A stretch of 7,532 bases of DNA from Methanocalculaceae archaeon (GCA_031255895.1 JAIRRQ010000093.1:1-7532); one strand, 5' to 3'. Shown: positions 1-6,759, numbered from the stretch's first letter. Program-made: numbers and translations. Notes: generated from the sequence alone by a model not told the origin.

Positions 1-816
1 TAACGTACTCGCTTTTTCCACAGATTCTTTACAAAAATCGGATTGAAAACTCAGTTGTTACACGAAAAACCTCTTACACAAAGATCGTATGGCTCACTAT
101 ATCCAAAGCAATGCAAACCTGTTTTCCATCGTGTTTGTTCGGAAGTTAGTCCATCTAGACGACAAATCAAATTTCGTCATATATCATATATATAGAAAAA
201 TCAGACAAGATGATGAAATCCATTTTGATGCTCAGATTCATATCAAATATTCATCCTGACGAACGCAATGAACAACATGTTCGTAAATCACTATTTCGAT
301 GTGAAAAAGAAGTACTAATAAATACAATGATATTCCACATCAAGATAGCATTTTTCCGAAATAATCAACAAACAAGATTTCGAAGATAAAACAACAAAAA
401 CGACTAAAATGTTTCGAAACAAGACATAACCTAGTTTTATGATAATTTCAAACCAATTGATAAACACGTTCAATCGTGATGTGGTGCGCTGACAAAACCA
501 AAATAAAAGAGAAATGCTAATCAACCGCCAGAGTGATTTGAGATGATTTTATCTTGATCTAGAACCATATGATATGGTTAGCAAGGTGGTACAAAAAACA
601 GCTAATTTTTTCGTGACATCATAGAAAATATCTCTTTTCTGTGTAGTTCAATGTATTCCACATTCACACAACCAAAATCAAAATTAAAGCATTTCCTTAT
701 TCTGAAAATTCTTGATCATGCGATAAGATATTTGGAGATTTTTAGACTATTGGAACGAAATCGACCCTGCATAAAAATTGATCAATAAATGCTCACACGT
801 AATTATCGTTGTGAGA
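1..816. other. AT-rich region without a recognisable gene
   Basis: I see no gene here that I can support. The stretch is visibly richer in A and T than the operon that follows, and stops are frequent in all frames. The longest open frames are a 69-codon one on the minus strand (315-524) and a 59-codon one on the plus strand (210-389). Neither has a clear ribosome binding site or a recognisable motif. Alternating AT near 176-194 could act as a TATA-like element or simply reflect base composition. The one structured item is the repeat copy at 561-586. The tract around 770-778 (CATAAAAAT) could be a TATA box for the reading frame starting at 817. Confidence 0.6.
561..586 (+). repeat. Degenerate third copy of the terminal repeat, containing a perfect palindrome
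   Basis: These 26 bases match the inner-to-middle part of the right inverted repeat of the element near atwA (6640-6664, same orientation) with three substitutions before similarity fades on both sides. Positions 563-579 form a perfect palindrome: two 8-base arms (AACCATAT and ATATGGTT) around a single G. The equivalent bases in the intact element pair less well. It may be the remnant of another copy of the same mobile element, or a shared protein-binding motif. No matching opposite terminus was found in positions 1-560. Confidence 0.5.
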
Positions 817-1214
817 ATGAACGAGCCAAAAACCATCGTAGTAACATTCGCAATATTCGCCGTTTTCTGTGATCTTGGTGCAGAAATTGGAAACATCATC
901 ATAGAAGAGGCGAATGGACACTATGCCGAGGAATTGACGATGGCAAAAAACCGGAATTAAATCTTGCAAAAATGATCGAAAATAGCAGATCAAATATCAC
1001 CATATTTCGTACCTCAGACGGCATCTACATTGACACAAGGTTCATGATGAACATTTACCAGAGATTCATCAAAAGTGGCTTCATCTATCGCACCAGCGCC
1101 GATCAGATCATCAGTAAACTGAATGCAACAATCACCTTCAATCACGCAGCCGGACTTTTCATGTCATCTGTGAGATCCCTGCCGTACAATTTTACAATGA
1201 TCAAACAAAACTGA
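817..1214 (+). pseudogene. Possible frameshifted small gene upstream of the HD gene, product unknown
   Basis: I do not recognise this product. A frame opens at ATG 817 (MNEPKTIVV..., with a hydrophobic stretch at residues 7-17) and ends at TAA 958-960. In the -1 frame the reading continues without a stop from the A-run at 945-951 to TGA 1212-1214, six bases before the HD gene start and in that gene's frame. Joining the two at the A-run gives a protein of about 132 residues. The base and codon pattern resembles the neighbouring HD gene more than the AT-rich spacer upstream. GTGAG at 811-815 is a poor ribosome binding site and CATAAAAAT at 770-778 is a possible TATA box. Alternatives are a decayed gene, two separate small genes, an assembly error in the A-run, or plain leader sequence. 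The complementary strand also has a protein-like stretch, so even the coding strand is uncertain. Confidence 0.3.
945..951 (+). other. A_AAA_AAC heptamer at the frame junction
   Basis: In the frame starting at 817 these bases fall exactly as A AAA AAC, the classic layout for -1 ribosomal slippage. The zero frame stops three codons later at 958-960, while the -1 frame is open for 87 more codons. The pattern is also what a one-base indel in a homopolymer would leave. I see no convincing stimulatory hairpin directly downstream, which weakens the programmed-frameshift reading. Confidence 0.3.
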
Positions 1215-1220
1215 TCCTTC

Positions 1221-2426
1221 ATGACAAAGCAGATCAAAGATCCAGTACACGGATATATAGAAGTACCCACCGAAATTCTGCCTCTAGTGGATTCACCAAC
1301 GCTGCAACGCCTTCACCACATCCGTCAGCTTGGCTTTGCATATTTAGTATATCCAGGAGCGAACCACACCAGATTCGAACACTCACTTGGTGCAATGCAC
1401 CTCGCATCTCTATTATGCAGGCATCTTGGATTCGGAAACGCAGAAACACGAACAATCTGCTGTGCAGCACTTTTACACGACATAGGTCACGGACCATATT
1501 CGCATGCAAGCGAACGGTTGATACAGGAATATGCACTGTTTTCACACGATGACATCCGTGAACATCTGAAACAACCCGCACTTGCAGCACAGCTTGATAA
1601 AAGCTCCGTGAGTCAGGATGAGATTGCAGCCCTCATCTCTGGCAATCACAAGTACGCAGGAATCATCCACGGTGATCTCGACGTAGACCGTATGGACTAT
1701 CTCTTGCGAGACGCCCACTATACAGGAGTACCGTACAGCAATTTCGATGCGGAACGACTAACTAAATCTCTCGCAATCGCATCAGACACACTAGTCCTCA
1801 ATGAATCAGGTATCGCGGCGGCTGAATCATTGCTGATCGCACGAACACTCATGGGACCATCTGTCTATTATCATCATGTCTGCCGAATTGCAGAAAAAAT
1901 GTTTCTGCTTGCATGTCGCAACCATTTCAAGGATGACATCGATGCAATTCGCACATTTCTTACCATGGACGATGTGATCGCAACCACTCTTCTACTGAAT
2001 TCGCCGGAACAAATTACCCGTGATTTGATGATCCGCATCCGTACACGAAATCTCTACAAACGAGCAGTCTACGCGGGACTGGAATTAGTGGATCGCGAGC
2101 ACTTGCCACACACACAAAATGACATTGAACGGATACACATCGCAATCGCCGAAATCGCCGGAGTTTCACCGGAACAGATCATCATCGATATACCACCCCT
2201 TAGAAAAGAGATGAAGATGGATATCAGAGTCAGCAGTCATCACGATCTCGTGCCGTTCGAGGAGATAGTGCCGATAATCACCATGATGAACACCACCCGT
2301 CGTGGGCAGTGGCATCTTGGCGTGTACGCACCTGCCGAACTCTGCACACGTGTGGGTGATGCTGCCCGCGAGACATTCGCACTACGGTGTGCAACAAAGC
2401 AACATAAACTCACAGGTATAATATGA
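1221..2426 (+). CDS. HD-domain phosphohydrolase (SAMHD1/dGTPase-like)
   Basis: A 401-residue soluble protein of the HD superfamily, in the branch related to SAMHD1 and bacterial YwfO-type dNTP triphosphohydrolases. The N-terminus (IKDPVHGYIEVP, residues 5-16) is the usual opening of this branch and fixes the start. The metal-binding set is visible: H54 in RFEHSLG, H86-D87 in LLHDIGHGPYSH, and D156 in DLDVDRMDYLLRD, in the order seen in SAMHD1. H90 and H95 lie in the same loop. The C-terminal half (about 200 on) is not identifiable and may be regulatory or for oligomerisation. The known family activity is hydrolysis of nucleotides at phosphate groups, but the true substrate cannot be read from sequence. 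The gene leads the operon and overlaps ubiX by ATGA. No Shine-Dalgarno precedes ATG 1221, so the mRNA may be leaderless, with TTTACAA (1191-1197) at a suitable distance as a weak TATA box. The link to isoprenoid synthesis is by position only. Confidence 0.88.
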   Translation: MTKQIKDPVHGYIEVPTEILPLVDSPTLQRLHHIRQLGFAYLVYPGANHTRFEHSLGAMHLASLLCRHLGFGNAETRTICCAALLHDIGHGPYSHASERLIQEYALFSHDDIREHLKQPALAAQLDKSSVSQDEIAALISGNHKYAGIIHGDLDVDRMDYLLRDAHYTGVPYSNFDAERLTKSLAIASDTLVLNESGIAAAESLLIARTLMGPSVYYHHVCRIAEKMFLLACRNHFKDDIDAIRTFLTMDDVIATTLLLNSPEQITRDLMIRIRTRNLYKRAVYAGLELVDREHLPHTQNDIERIHIAIAEIAGVSPEQIIIDIPPLRKEMKMDIRVSSHHDLVPFEEIVPIITMMNTTRRGQWHLGVYAPAELCTRVGDAARETFALRCATKQHKLTGII

Positions 2427-2980
2427 GACGGATGAAGCGGATCGTTGTCGGAGTCACTGGAGCTTCCGGGACGCTATACGCAAAACGGTTGATCGAAGCC
2501 ATCACAAAGACGAACTATGTCGAGATGTACCTGATCATCTCAGATACCGCGAAAACTGTCGCACGTCTAGAAGAGGTCGAGCTTTCCGGCTATCCAGTAC
2601 ATTACGAAGAAAATTGTGATTTTACCGCGGGTATTGCTAGTGGATCATTTTTGTTTGATGCTATGGTTGTTGTTCCATGCAGCATGAAAAGCCTTGCGGC
2701 AATTGCGAACGGCCACTCAACGACCTTGATAGCACGGGCAGCGGACGTTGCCCTCAAAGAGAGGCGAAAATTGATCCTCGTTCTGAGAGAGACACCATAC
2801 TCTCGAGTACATCTAGTCAATATGCTTGCTGCCCACGATGCTGGAGCGACCATCATGCCAGCTTCCCCTCCACTATATACACATCCGCAGACAATCAACG
2901 ATCTCGCAGACACGATTGTAAGTCGCGTACTGGATCACTGCGGAATATCCCATGCAATTGGATCACGGTGGAAAGAATGA
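2423..2980 (+). CDS. ubiX: UbiX-family flavin prenyltransferase
   Basis: A 185-residue flavoprotein that attaches a dimethylallyl group to FMN, giving the prenylated FMN cofactor needed by UbiD-type decarboxylases. The Rossmann-type start is clear (GVTGASGTLYA, residues 10-20, with the catalytic-loop serine S15). Further family signatures are VVVPCSMKSLAAIANG (82-97), DVALKERRKLILVLRETP (108-125, with K112, R122 and E123), the LY/P motif around Y152, and R168. These match the known substrate-binding residues of Pseudomonas UbiX in order. Length is normal. The ATG overlaps the stop of the HD gene (ATGA, 2423-2426). M4 at 2432 is a possible alternative start, since neither has a strong ribosome binding site. 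It overlaps the downstream UbiD-family gene in the same way, so cofactor maker and cofactor user are probably translated together. Confidence 0.95.
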   Translation: MRRMKRIVVGVTGASGTLYAKRLIEAITKTNYVEMYLIISDTAKTVARLEEVELSGYPVHYEENCDFTAGIASGSFLFDAMVVVPCSMKSLAAIANGHSTTLIARAADVALKERRKLILVLRETPYSRVHLVNMLAAHDAGATIMPASPPLYTHPQTINDLADTIVSRVLDHCGISHAIGSRWKE

Positions 2981-4218
2981 GAGATTTTATCAAACGAATG
3001 ATGGCAGAAGATCTGGTCGAGGAGATACAGAAACCGGTTTCATCTGTCTACGAAGCGCCGAAGTTGGCATTTTCTAGCAAAAAAATGCTCTACTTCCACA
3101 ACTGCGATGGACACAAATGTGTGATGAATGCAATTTTTGATCGCAAAAGCCTCTCGATTGCATTGGATATTCCGGAGGGAAAAATTGTCGAAACGCTCGC
3201 CAGATGCACATACGCAGGAAAAATTCATGATGCGGGTAGACTAACCTTTTCCCCGGTAAAGCTTTCGAATCTGCCGATCATGAAACATTTTCCCAAAGAC
3301 GCAGGGCGTTATCTTACCTCCGGCATTGTGTTTTCTGCATGGAAAGGAGTGGAAAACGCCTCAATCCATAGGATGGAAGTTCTTGATGACGTACATCTAA
3401 CCGGAAGAATTGTGGAGGGGCGTCACACCCACAAATTGCTCAGACAGGCAAGAGATGCAAGAGAAAAACTTCCGATCGCCATTGCAATCGGTGTGCATCC
3501 AGCAGTGCTTTTTGCCGCATGTACCCGCGTTCCGGAAGGAAAGGAAATGATGTATGCCGCGGAAATTCTCGGTGAGGACATGCCGATGTACGAGTGCCCG
3601 AATGGTATCCGTGTTCCTGACGCAGAAATTGTGCTCTATGGATACATGACTGCTGAGCTGCACGAAGAAGGGCCATTTGTAGATATAAGTGGGACGTATG
3701 ATTCCATCCGCATGCAGCCAATAATTGAACTCTGCGGCATGAACTGCAAGCAAAACTTTATCTATCACGGCATTGTTCCAGCAGCAGCCGAACACAAAAT
3801 GCTGATGGGCGCTCCCTACGAACCGCGAATTTATCAAACAGTAGCAAATGTGACAAACGTCCGCGATGTATATCTCACACCAGGTGGATCTGGATATTTC
3901 CATGCGGTGGTGCAGATCAAAAAAATGACCAATGGAGACGGTAAAAATGTGATTATGGCTGCATTTGCAGCACACACTTCACTCAAACATGTGGTGGTCG
4001 TAGACGAGGACATCAACATCTATGATCCGAACGATGTGGAATTTGCCATTGCAACTCGCGTCAGAGCGGATCAGGACGTAACAATCATCTCTGGTGTTCG
4101 TGGTTCATCACTCGATCCCTGCCGAATCGGGGACGGCATGAATGTAAAAATGGGACTCGATGCGACAATGCAGCTTGGACACGAAGATGAATTCATCCGT
4201 GCAGGATGGGATGAGTAA
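2977..4218 (+). CDS. UbiD-family decarboxylase, probable trans-anhydromevalonate phosphate decarboxylase (AMPD)
   Basis: A 413-residue prenyl-FMN-dependent decarboxylase. By family and context it most likely turns trans-anhydromevalonate 5-phosphate into isopentenyl phosphate in the archaeal mevalonate pathway. The cofactor and metal residues of UbiD enzymes are present: N127 and R132 in NASIHR, H150 in RHTHK (18 residues after the arginine, as in fungal Fdc1), and probably E196 in YAAEILGE. The acidic pair is E231 and D236 in EGPFVD, where most UbiD proteins have EGPFGE. VPDAEIVLYG (213-222) and VVDEDINIYD (341-350) are further family signatures. The frame is open upstream inside ubiX as far as 2677. 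I chose ATG 2977 because homologues begin with a similar short helix and it forms an ATGA overlap with the ubiX stop, with GGTGG (2967-2971) as ribosome binding site. The main alternative is another UbiD-type decarboxylase, but the adjacent dehydratase subunit argues strongly for AMPD. Confidence 0.9.
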   Translation: MRDFIKRMMAEDLVEEIQKPVSSVYEAPKLAFSSKKMLYFHNCDGHKCVMNAIFDRKSLSIALDIPEGKIVETLARCTYAGKIHDAGRLTFSPVKLSNLPIMKHFPKDAGRYLTSGIVFSAWKGVENASIHRMEVLDDVHLTGRIVEGRHTHKLLRQARDAREKLPIAIAIGVHPAVLFAACTRVPEGKEMMYAAEILGEDMPMYECPNGIRVPDAEIVLYGYMTAELHEEGPFVDISGTYDSIRMQPIIELCGMNCKQNFIYHGIVPAAAEHKMLMGAPYEPRIYQTVANVTNVRDVYLTPGGSGYFHAVVQIKKMTNGDGKNVIMAAFAAHTSLKHVVVVDEDINIYDPNDVEFAIATRVRADQDVTIISGVRGSSLDPCRIGDGMNVKMGLDATMQLGHEDEFIRAGWDE

Positions 4219-4221
4219 GTA

Positions 4222-4228
4222 GGGAGGG
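4222..4228 (+). promoter_or_regulatory. Strong ribosome binding site of the phosphomevalonate dehydratase gene
   Basis: GGGAGGG lies four bases before ATG 4233, within the 14-base gap after the decarboxylase stop. It is the strongest Shine-Dalgarno-like site in the operon and fixes the start. The preceding genes rely instead on stop-start overlaps, so this gene may be translated more independently. Confidence 0.7.
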
Positions 4229-4232
4229 AAAC

Positions 4233-5417
4233 ATGAAACTAGATATGTACGATCAGGCACTGTTGGATGGAGAATACGGCGAGAGTCGCCAAAAAATGAT
4301 GGAAATTTTGCTGACATTAGGCAAAATATACGATGCGGAACGGTTTATTCCGGTAAAGAGCGTGCAGGTATCTGGAGCATCGTTCAAGACCATCGGCGAA
4401 GCCGGCCTTAAATGGCTCTCAGGCATTGATGCAAAAGCGGTAGTGCCGGCATTTCTGAATCCAATCGGCATGCCTCGATCTGGTTGGGAAGAACTTGGTA
4501 TTCCGCAGAGTTTTGCAGAGAAACAGAATTTAGTGAACGATGCATACATTCGGTTGGGTATCCGACCAACCTACACTTGTACACCATACTACTTTAGTAT
4601 CGTGGAACGCGGCGATCACATTGCATGGTCTGAGAGTTCGGCGGTCAGCTATGCAAACTCGGTGCTAGGAGCACGAACAAACCGCGAAGGTGGACCTTCA
4701 GCCCTCGCCACAGCCCTCACGGGAAAAACACCGGAGTATGGTCTCCACATTGTGAAAAATCGTCTACCACAAATTGAACTCCGACTGGATGAACCAGAGG
4801 CGACAAAGAAATGGACGAATGCCGAATACGGAGCGCTCGGTGTGATTGCCGGTGCAATTGTTGGAACCCGTATTCCGCTTTTTATGAATCTTCGATCGAA
4901 TCGTGACATGTTGAAAAGCCTGGGTGCAGCAATGGCCGCATCCGGAGCGGTTGCGCTCTATCACGTAAATGAGATTACACCGGAGACACGATTTCCTTTT
5001 TTCAAGAAACACATTACCGAAGATGAACGTGAAGTTGTGACGATTGAGGTTGCGGATGTTTTGAATGTATTCAAAGAGATTGAGGTCACGGCAGTCGCAA
5101 TTGGCTGTCCACATCTTTCCAAAGAAGAGGTGGATCATGTCGCAAAACTTCTCTCAGGAAAGAAAACGATAATACCATTTTATGTGTTCGTTGCTGAAGA
5201 AATGAAAGCTTCATGTACAGAAGAACTTGCGGTGATTGCAAAGTCCGGGGCAAAAGTTGTACCTGACACATGCATTGTGGTATCACCATTGATAGATCAT
5301 GCGGGAGCAGTCATGACCAATTCTGGCAAGGCATATTCCTATCTTTTGGGAATGTGCGATGTTGCCCCCAGGATGGGGACGCTTGAGGAGTGCGTCCGTA
5401 TTGGATGTGGTGAGTAA
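4233..5417 (+). CDS. Phosphomevalonate dehydratase large subunit (aconitase X catalytic subunit)
   Basis: A 394-residue aconitase X (DUF521) protein. In archaea this is the large, iron-sulfur subunit of phosphomevalonate dehydratase, which removes water from 5-phosphomevalonate to give trans-anhydromevalonate 5-phosphate. The family layout is complete. The likely [4Fe-4S] ligands are C116 in YTCTPYY, C292 in IGCPHLS and C347 in PDTCIVV. NREGGPSALATALTGKTPEYG (150-170) and MTNSGKAYSYL (361-371) are highly characteristic blocks. Length is normal, with no sign of truncation. It follows the UbiD-type decarboxylase that uses its product. The enzyme also needs a small swivel subunit (DUF126, about 130 residues). 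That partner is often encoded next to the large subunit in archaea but is absent from this window. Aconitase X proteins of other pathways (for example hydroxyproline metabolism) exist, but the neighbours make those unlikely. Confidence 0.92.
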   Translation: MKLDMYDQALLDGEYGESRQKMMEILLTLGKIYDAERFIPVKSVQVSGASFKTIGEAGLKWLSGIDAKAVVPAFLNPIGMPRSGWEELGIPQSFAEKQNLVNDAYIRLGIRPTYTCTPYYFSIVERGDHIAWSESSAVSYANSVLGARTNREGGPSALATALTGKTPEYGLHIVKNRLPQIELRLDEPEATKKWTNAEYGALGVIAGAIVGTRIPLFMNLRSNRDMLKSLGAAMAASGAVALYHVNEITPETRFPFFKKHITEDEREVVTIEVADVLNVFKEIEVTAVAIGCPHLSKEEVDHVAKLLSGKKTIIPFYVFVAEEMKASCTEELAVIAKSGAKVVPDTCIVVSPLIDHAGAVMTNSGKAYSYLLGMCDVAPRMGTLEECVRIGCGE

Positions 5418-6107
5418 ATGAACTTCCTGGAAAAAATGTCTCCGTTTGAGAAACGAGATCTCCTGCTTGCCTGGATCTGTTTGGCGATTGCGTTCACGCT
5501 CTGCGTTTCAGGAGGGCTTGTACTGATCACCAACAACGACAAGATCTCGATAGGTATGCTGATGATGACCTTCATTGTTGCGGTAATTACAGCTGGACTG
5601 TCATTCGTGCTCCATGAACTTGCCCACAAGTTCACAGCAATCCGATACGGTTACTGGGCAGAGTTTCGCAAGAACACGCAGATGTTGTTGATGGCGATTG
5701 TGGTTGCGGTCATTGTAGGTATTGTGTTTGCTGCGCCAGGAGCAACGCTGATCAACACCACTGGACGCGAAATGACGAAGAAGGAAAATGGCATTATTTC
5801 TCTTGCAGGTCCGCTGACGAATCTCATTCTCACGATCCCGTTTCTTTTTTGTTTGACAGGAGGAGTTCTACTCGGAGGTGCGGCAAGCAGTACGTTCACA
5901 TTCCCCGGATTTCTGTGCTATCTTGGCATAATGGGAATTCAGGTGAATGCTATGCTTGCGTTTTTCAACATGCTGCCGATCGGTCACTTAGATGGCAAAA
6001 AGATCCTCCACTGGAACGCAATGGCATTCGCAACATTGATCACAGTGTCGTTTCTTGTCCTCTATGTCTCTTTGAGACTGCGAATGTTCGTGGTTCTGCT
6101 GTCTTAA
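5418..6107 (+). CDS. M50-family (site-2 protease type) membrane metalloprotease
   Basis: A 229-residue integral membrane zinc protease. HELAH (H66, E67, H70) is the HExxH metal site, at the end of a hydrophobic segment. NMLPIGHLDG (184-193) carries the third ligand, D192, and SLAGPLTNL (128-136) is another family block. About six hydrophobic segments can be seen, near residues 17-37, 44-66, 90-110, 128-152, 165-186 and 203-223. No PDZ or CBS domain is attached, so this is a minimal M50 core. Family members cut substrates within or near the membrane, often in regulated proteolysis, and the substrate here is unknown. ATG 5418 directly abuts the stop of the dehydratase gene, with GGTGA at 5409-5413 as ribosome binding site, so it is co-transcribed. 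Whether it has any role in isoprenoid or lipid supply is only a guess from position. Confidence 0.9.
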   Translation: MNFLEKMSPFEKRDLLLAWICLAIAFTLCVSGGLVLITNNDKISIGMLMMTFIVAVITAGLSFVLHELAHKFTAIRYGYWAEFRKNTQMLLMAIVVAVIVGIVFAAPGATLINTTGREMTKKENGIISLAGPLTNLILTIPFLFCLTGGVLLGGAASSTFTFPGFLCYLGIMGIQVNAMLAFFNMLPIGHLDGKKILHWNAMAFATLITVSFLVLYVSLRLRMFVVLLS

Positions 6108-6135
6108 AGAGAAACAAAAATCTTTTGTTTTCTTT
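6106..6135 (+). terminator. Probable transcription terminator of the operon
   Basis: The sequence overlapping and following the protease stop codon can fold into a 13-base-pair AT-rich stem with one bulged G and a three-base loop (AAAGA... paired with ...TTTTGTTTTCTTT). Its right arm is a T-rich tract (6121-6135) of the type that ends transcription in archaea. The stem includes the last bases of the TAA stop. No further plus-strand gene follows for over 600 bases, which fits the end of the transcript. Confidence 0.5.
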
Positions 6136-6246
6136 GAAGTTCGCGATCCCACAAACATACTTCAATGCGTCAAAATGATTTTTCTGGAAAATGTATGCGA
6201 GTGGGGAGTGAATAAGATTTTGTTTGAAATAACCACAAAATGAGTT

Positions 6247-6300
6247 GATAGTTCTTCGTGTTTATCTAGCTAACTATATCATACGATTCTGAGATGGGAT
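6247..6300 (+). repeat. Left terminal inverted repeat
   Basis: This 54-base arm pairs with 6630-6683 at 51 of 54 positions. The mismatches are at arm positions 2, 40 and 50, and all are transitions. Beyond the arm on the outer side only scattered matches remain, which supports the boundary at 6247. Confidence 0.85.
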
Positions 6301-6629
6301 GAGATTATCCTAATCGCCATTTTATCACAGTGATGATTGAGTGACATTTACCTGTTGTTCGGATTGTGTCAACATACTGTAACTACATTATATTATTATG
6401 ACTGAACGTGTTTGCGACTGACTCATGGTTATTATGAAACACATTGGTTCCCCACAGTGAATCATTTAGGCAGTCTACTGGTCATCCCTTTTTTCAAGGA
6501 ACATCATTAGTTGATTAGTCCTGAAAACATCGTTTTGCGTGGGAAACTGCCATTTGCACAAATACATTTATTCTTACATAGAAACGACGATTTGGGGCTG
6601 TGTTATTCACAGTGTTCCTTGAAGAATAT

Positions 6630-6683
6630 ATCCTATCTCAGAACCGTATGATATAGTTAGCTAGATAAACACGAAGAACTACC
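6630..6683 (-). repeat. Right terminal inverted repeat
   Basis: This is the inverted partner of 6247-6300. Its part at 6640-6664 is also the segment that recurs in degenerate form at 561-586, in the same orientation. It ends 76 bases before the atwA start codon. Confidence 0.85.
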
Positions 6684-6747
6684 GAGTTATTTTCACCACA
6701 CTTCTAAACACTAATAACACCTCAAAGCACATACAATTAATATTATA

Positions 6748-6751
6748 GAGG
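6748..6751 (+). promoter_or_regulatory. Ribosome binding site of atwA
   Basis: GAGG lies eight bases before ATG 6760, an ordinary archaeal spacing, and supports this start. A TATA-like TTATTTTC at 6687-6694 begins inside the GAGTT repeat, just outside the right arm of the element. If it is the promoter, transcription would start near 6720. Confidence 0.5.
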
Positions 6752-6759
6752 ATGTTTGC

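Larger units (their letters stand above)
6247..6683. mobile_element. MITE-like non-autonomous element with 54-bp terminal inverted repeats
   Basis: The two ends, 6247-6300 and 6630-6683, are inverted repeats of each other with 51 of 54 positions identical. The outermost bases read GATAGTTCTTCG on the left and the complement of GGTAGTTCTTCG on the right. The element is flanked on both sides by the direct repeat GAGTT (6242-6246 and 6684-6688), which looks like a 5-bp target site duplication. The 329-base interior has no frame long enough for a transposase, so it would need one supplied in trans. Length, long near-perfect ends and AT-richness fit a MITE. The interior has its own shorter inverted repeat (CAAGGAACA 6495-6503 with 6613-6621). 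An alternative is a structured RNA or a large cruciform-forming regulatory site, but the flanking duplication favours transposition. I cannot assign a transposase family. Confidence 0.7.
6108..6759. other. Intergenic region dominated by an inverted-repeat element
   Basis: This 652-base gap has no supported gene. It holds the terminator hairpin, about 110 bases of featureless AT-rich sequence (6136-6246), the inverted-repeat element (6247-6683), and a short 76-base leader region for atwA (6684-6759). A plus-strand frame at 5849-6178 that enters from the left is a shadow of the protease gene. Confidence 0.7.

Noticed and set aside
265..284. Short inverted repeat ACGAAC...GTTCGT in the upstream spacer
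   Set aside because: Six-base arms around a loose loop are expected by chance in a region of this size.
210..389. Plus-strand open frame of 59 codons with tandem ATG starts
   Set aside because: There is no ribosome binding site, it is AT-rich like the surrounding spacer, and it has a basic, low-information C-terminus with no recognisable motif.
315..524. Minus-strand open frame of 69 codons, hydrophobic
   Set aside because: Its composition follows the AT-rich background, there is no upstream signal, and it has an unconvincing residue pattern. Probably chance.
793..993. Minus-strand open frame of 66 codons
   Set aside because: It overlaps the more coherent plus-strand frame and has no start signal or family resemblance.
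1018..1166. Minus-strand stretch with a protein-like, acidic reading, interrupted only by TGA codons nearby
   Set aside because: It lies in the exact complement of the plus-strand frame, so TCA serine codons there create the TGA pattern. It has no start or recognisable family. I kept it only as doubt about the coding strand of 817-1214, not as UGA recoding.
2677..2976. N-terminal extension of the UbiD-family frame into ubiX
   Set aside because: The extension is a shadow of ubiX in another frame. The family homology begins near 2977, where an ATGA overlap and a ribosome binding site occur.
5849..6178. Plus-strand open frame of 109 codons
   Set aside because: It is mostly an out-of-frame shadow of the M50 protease and has no family resemblance.
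6446..6464. GGTTCCCC segment resembling a tRNA T-arm inside the element
   Set aside because: No paired stem, anticodon arm or acceptor stem could be found around it.
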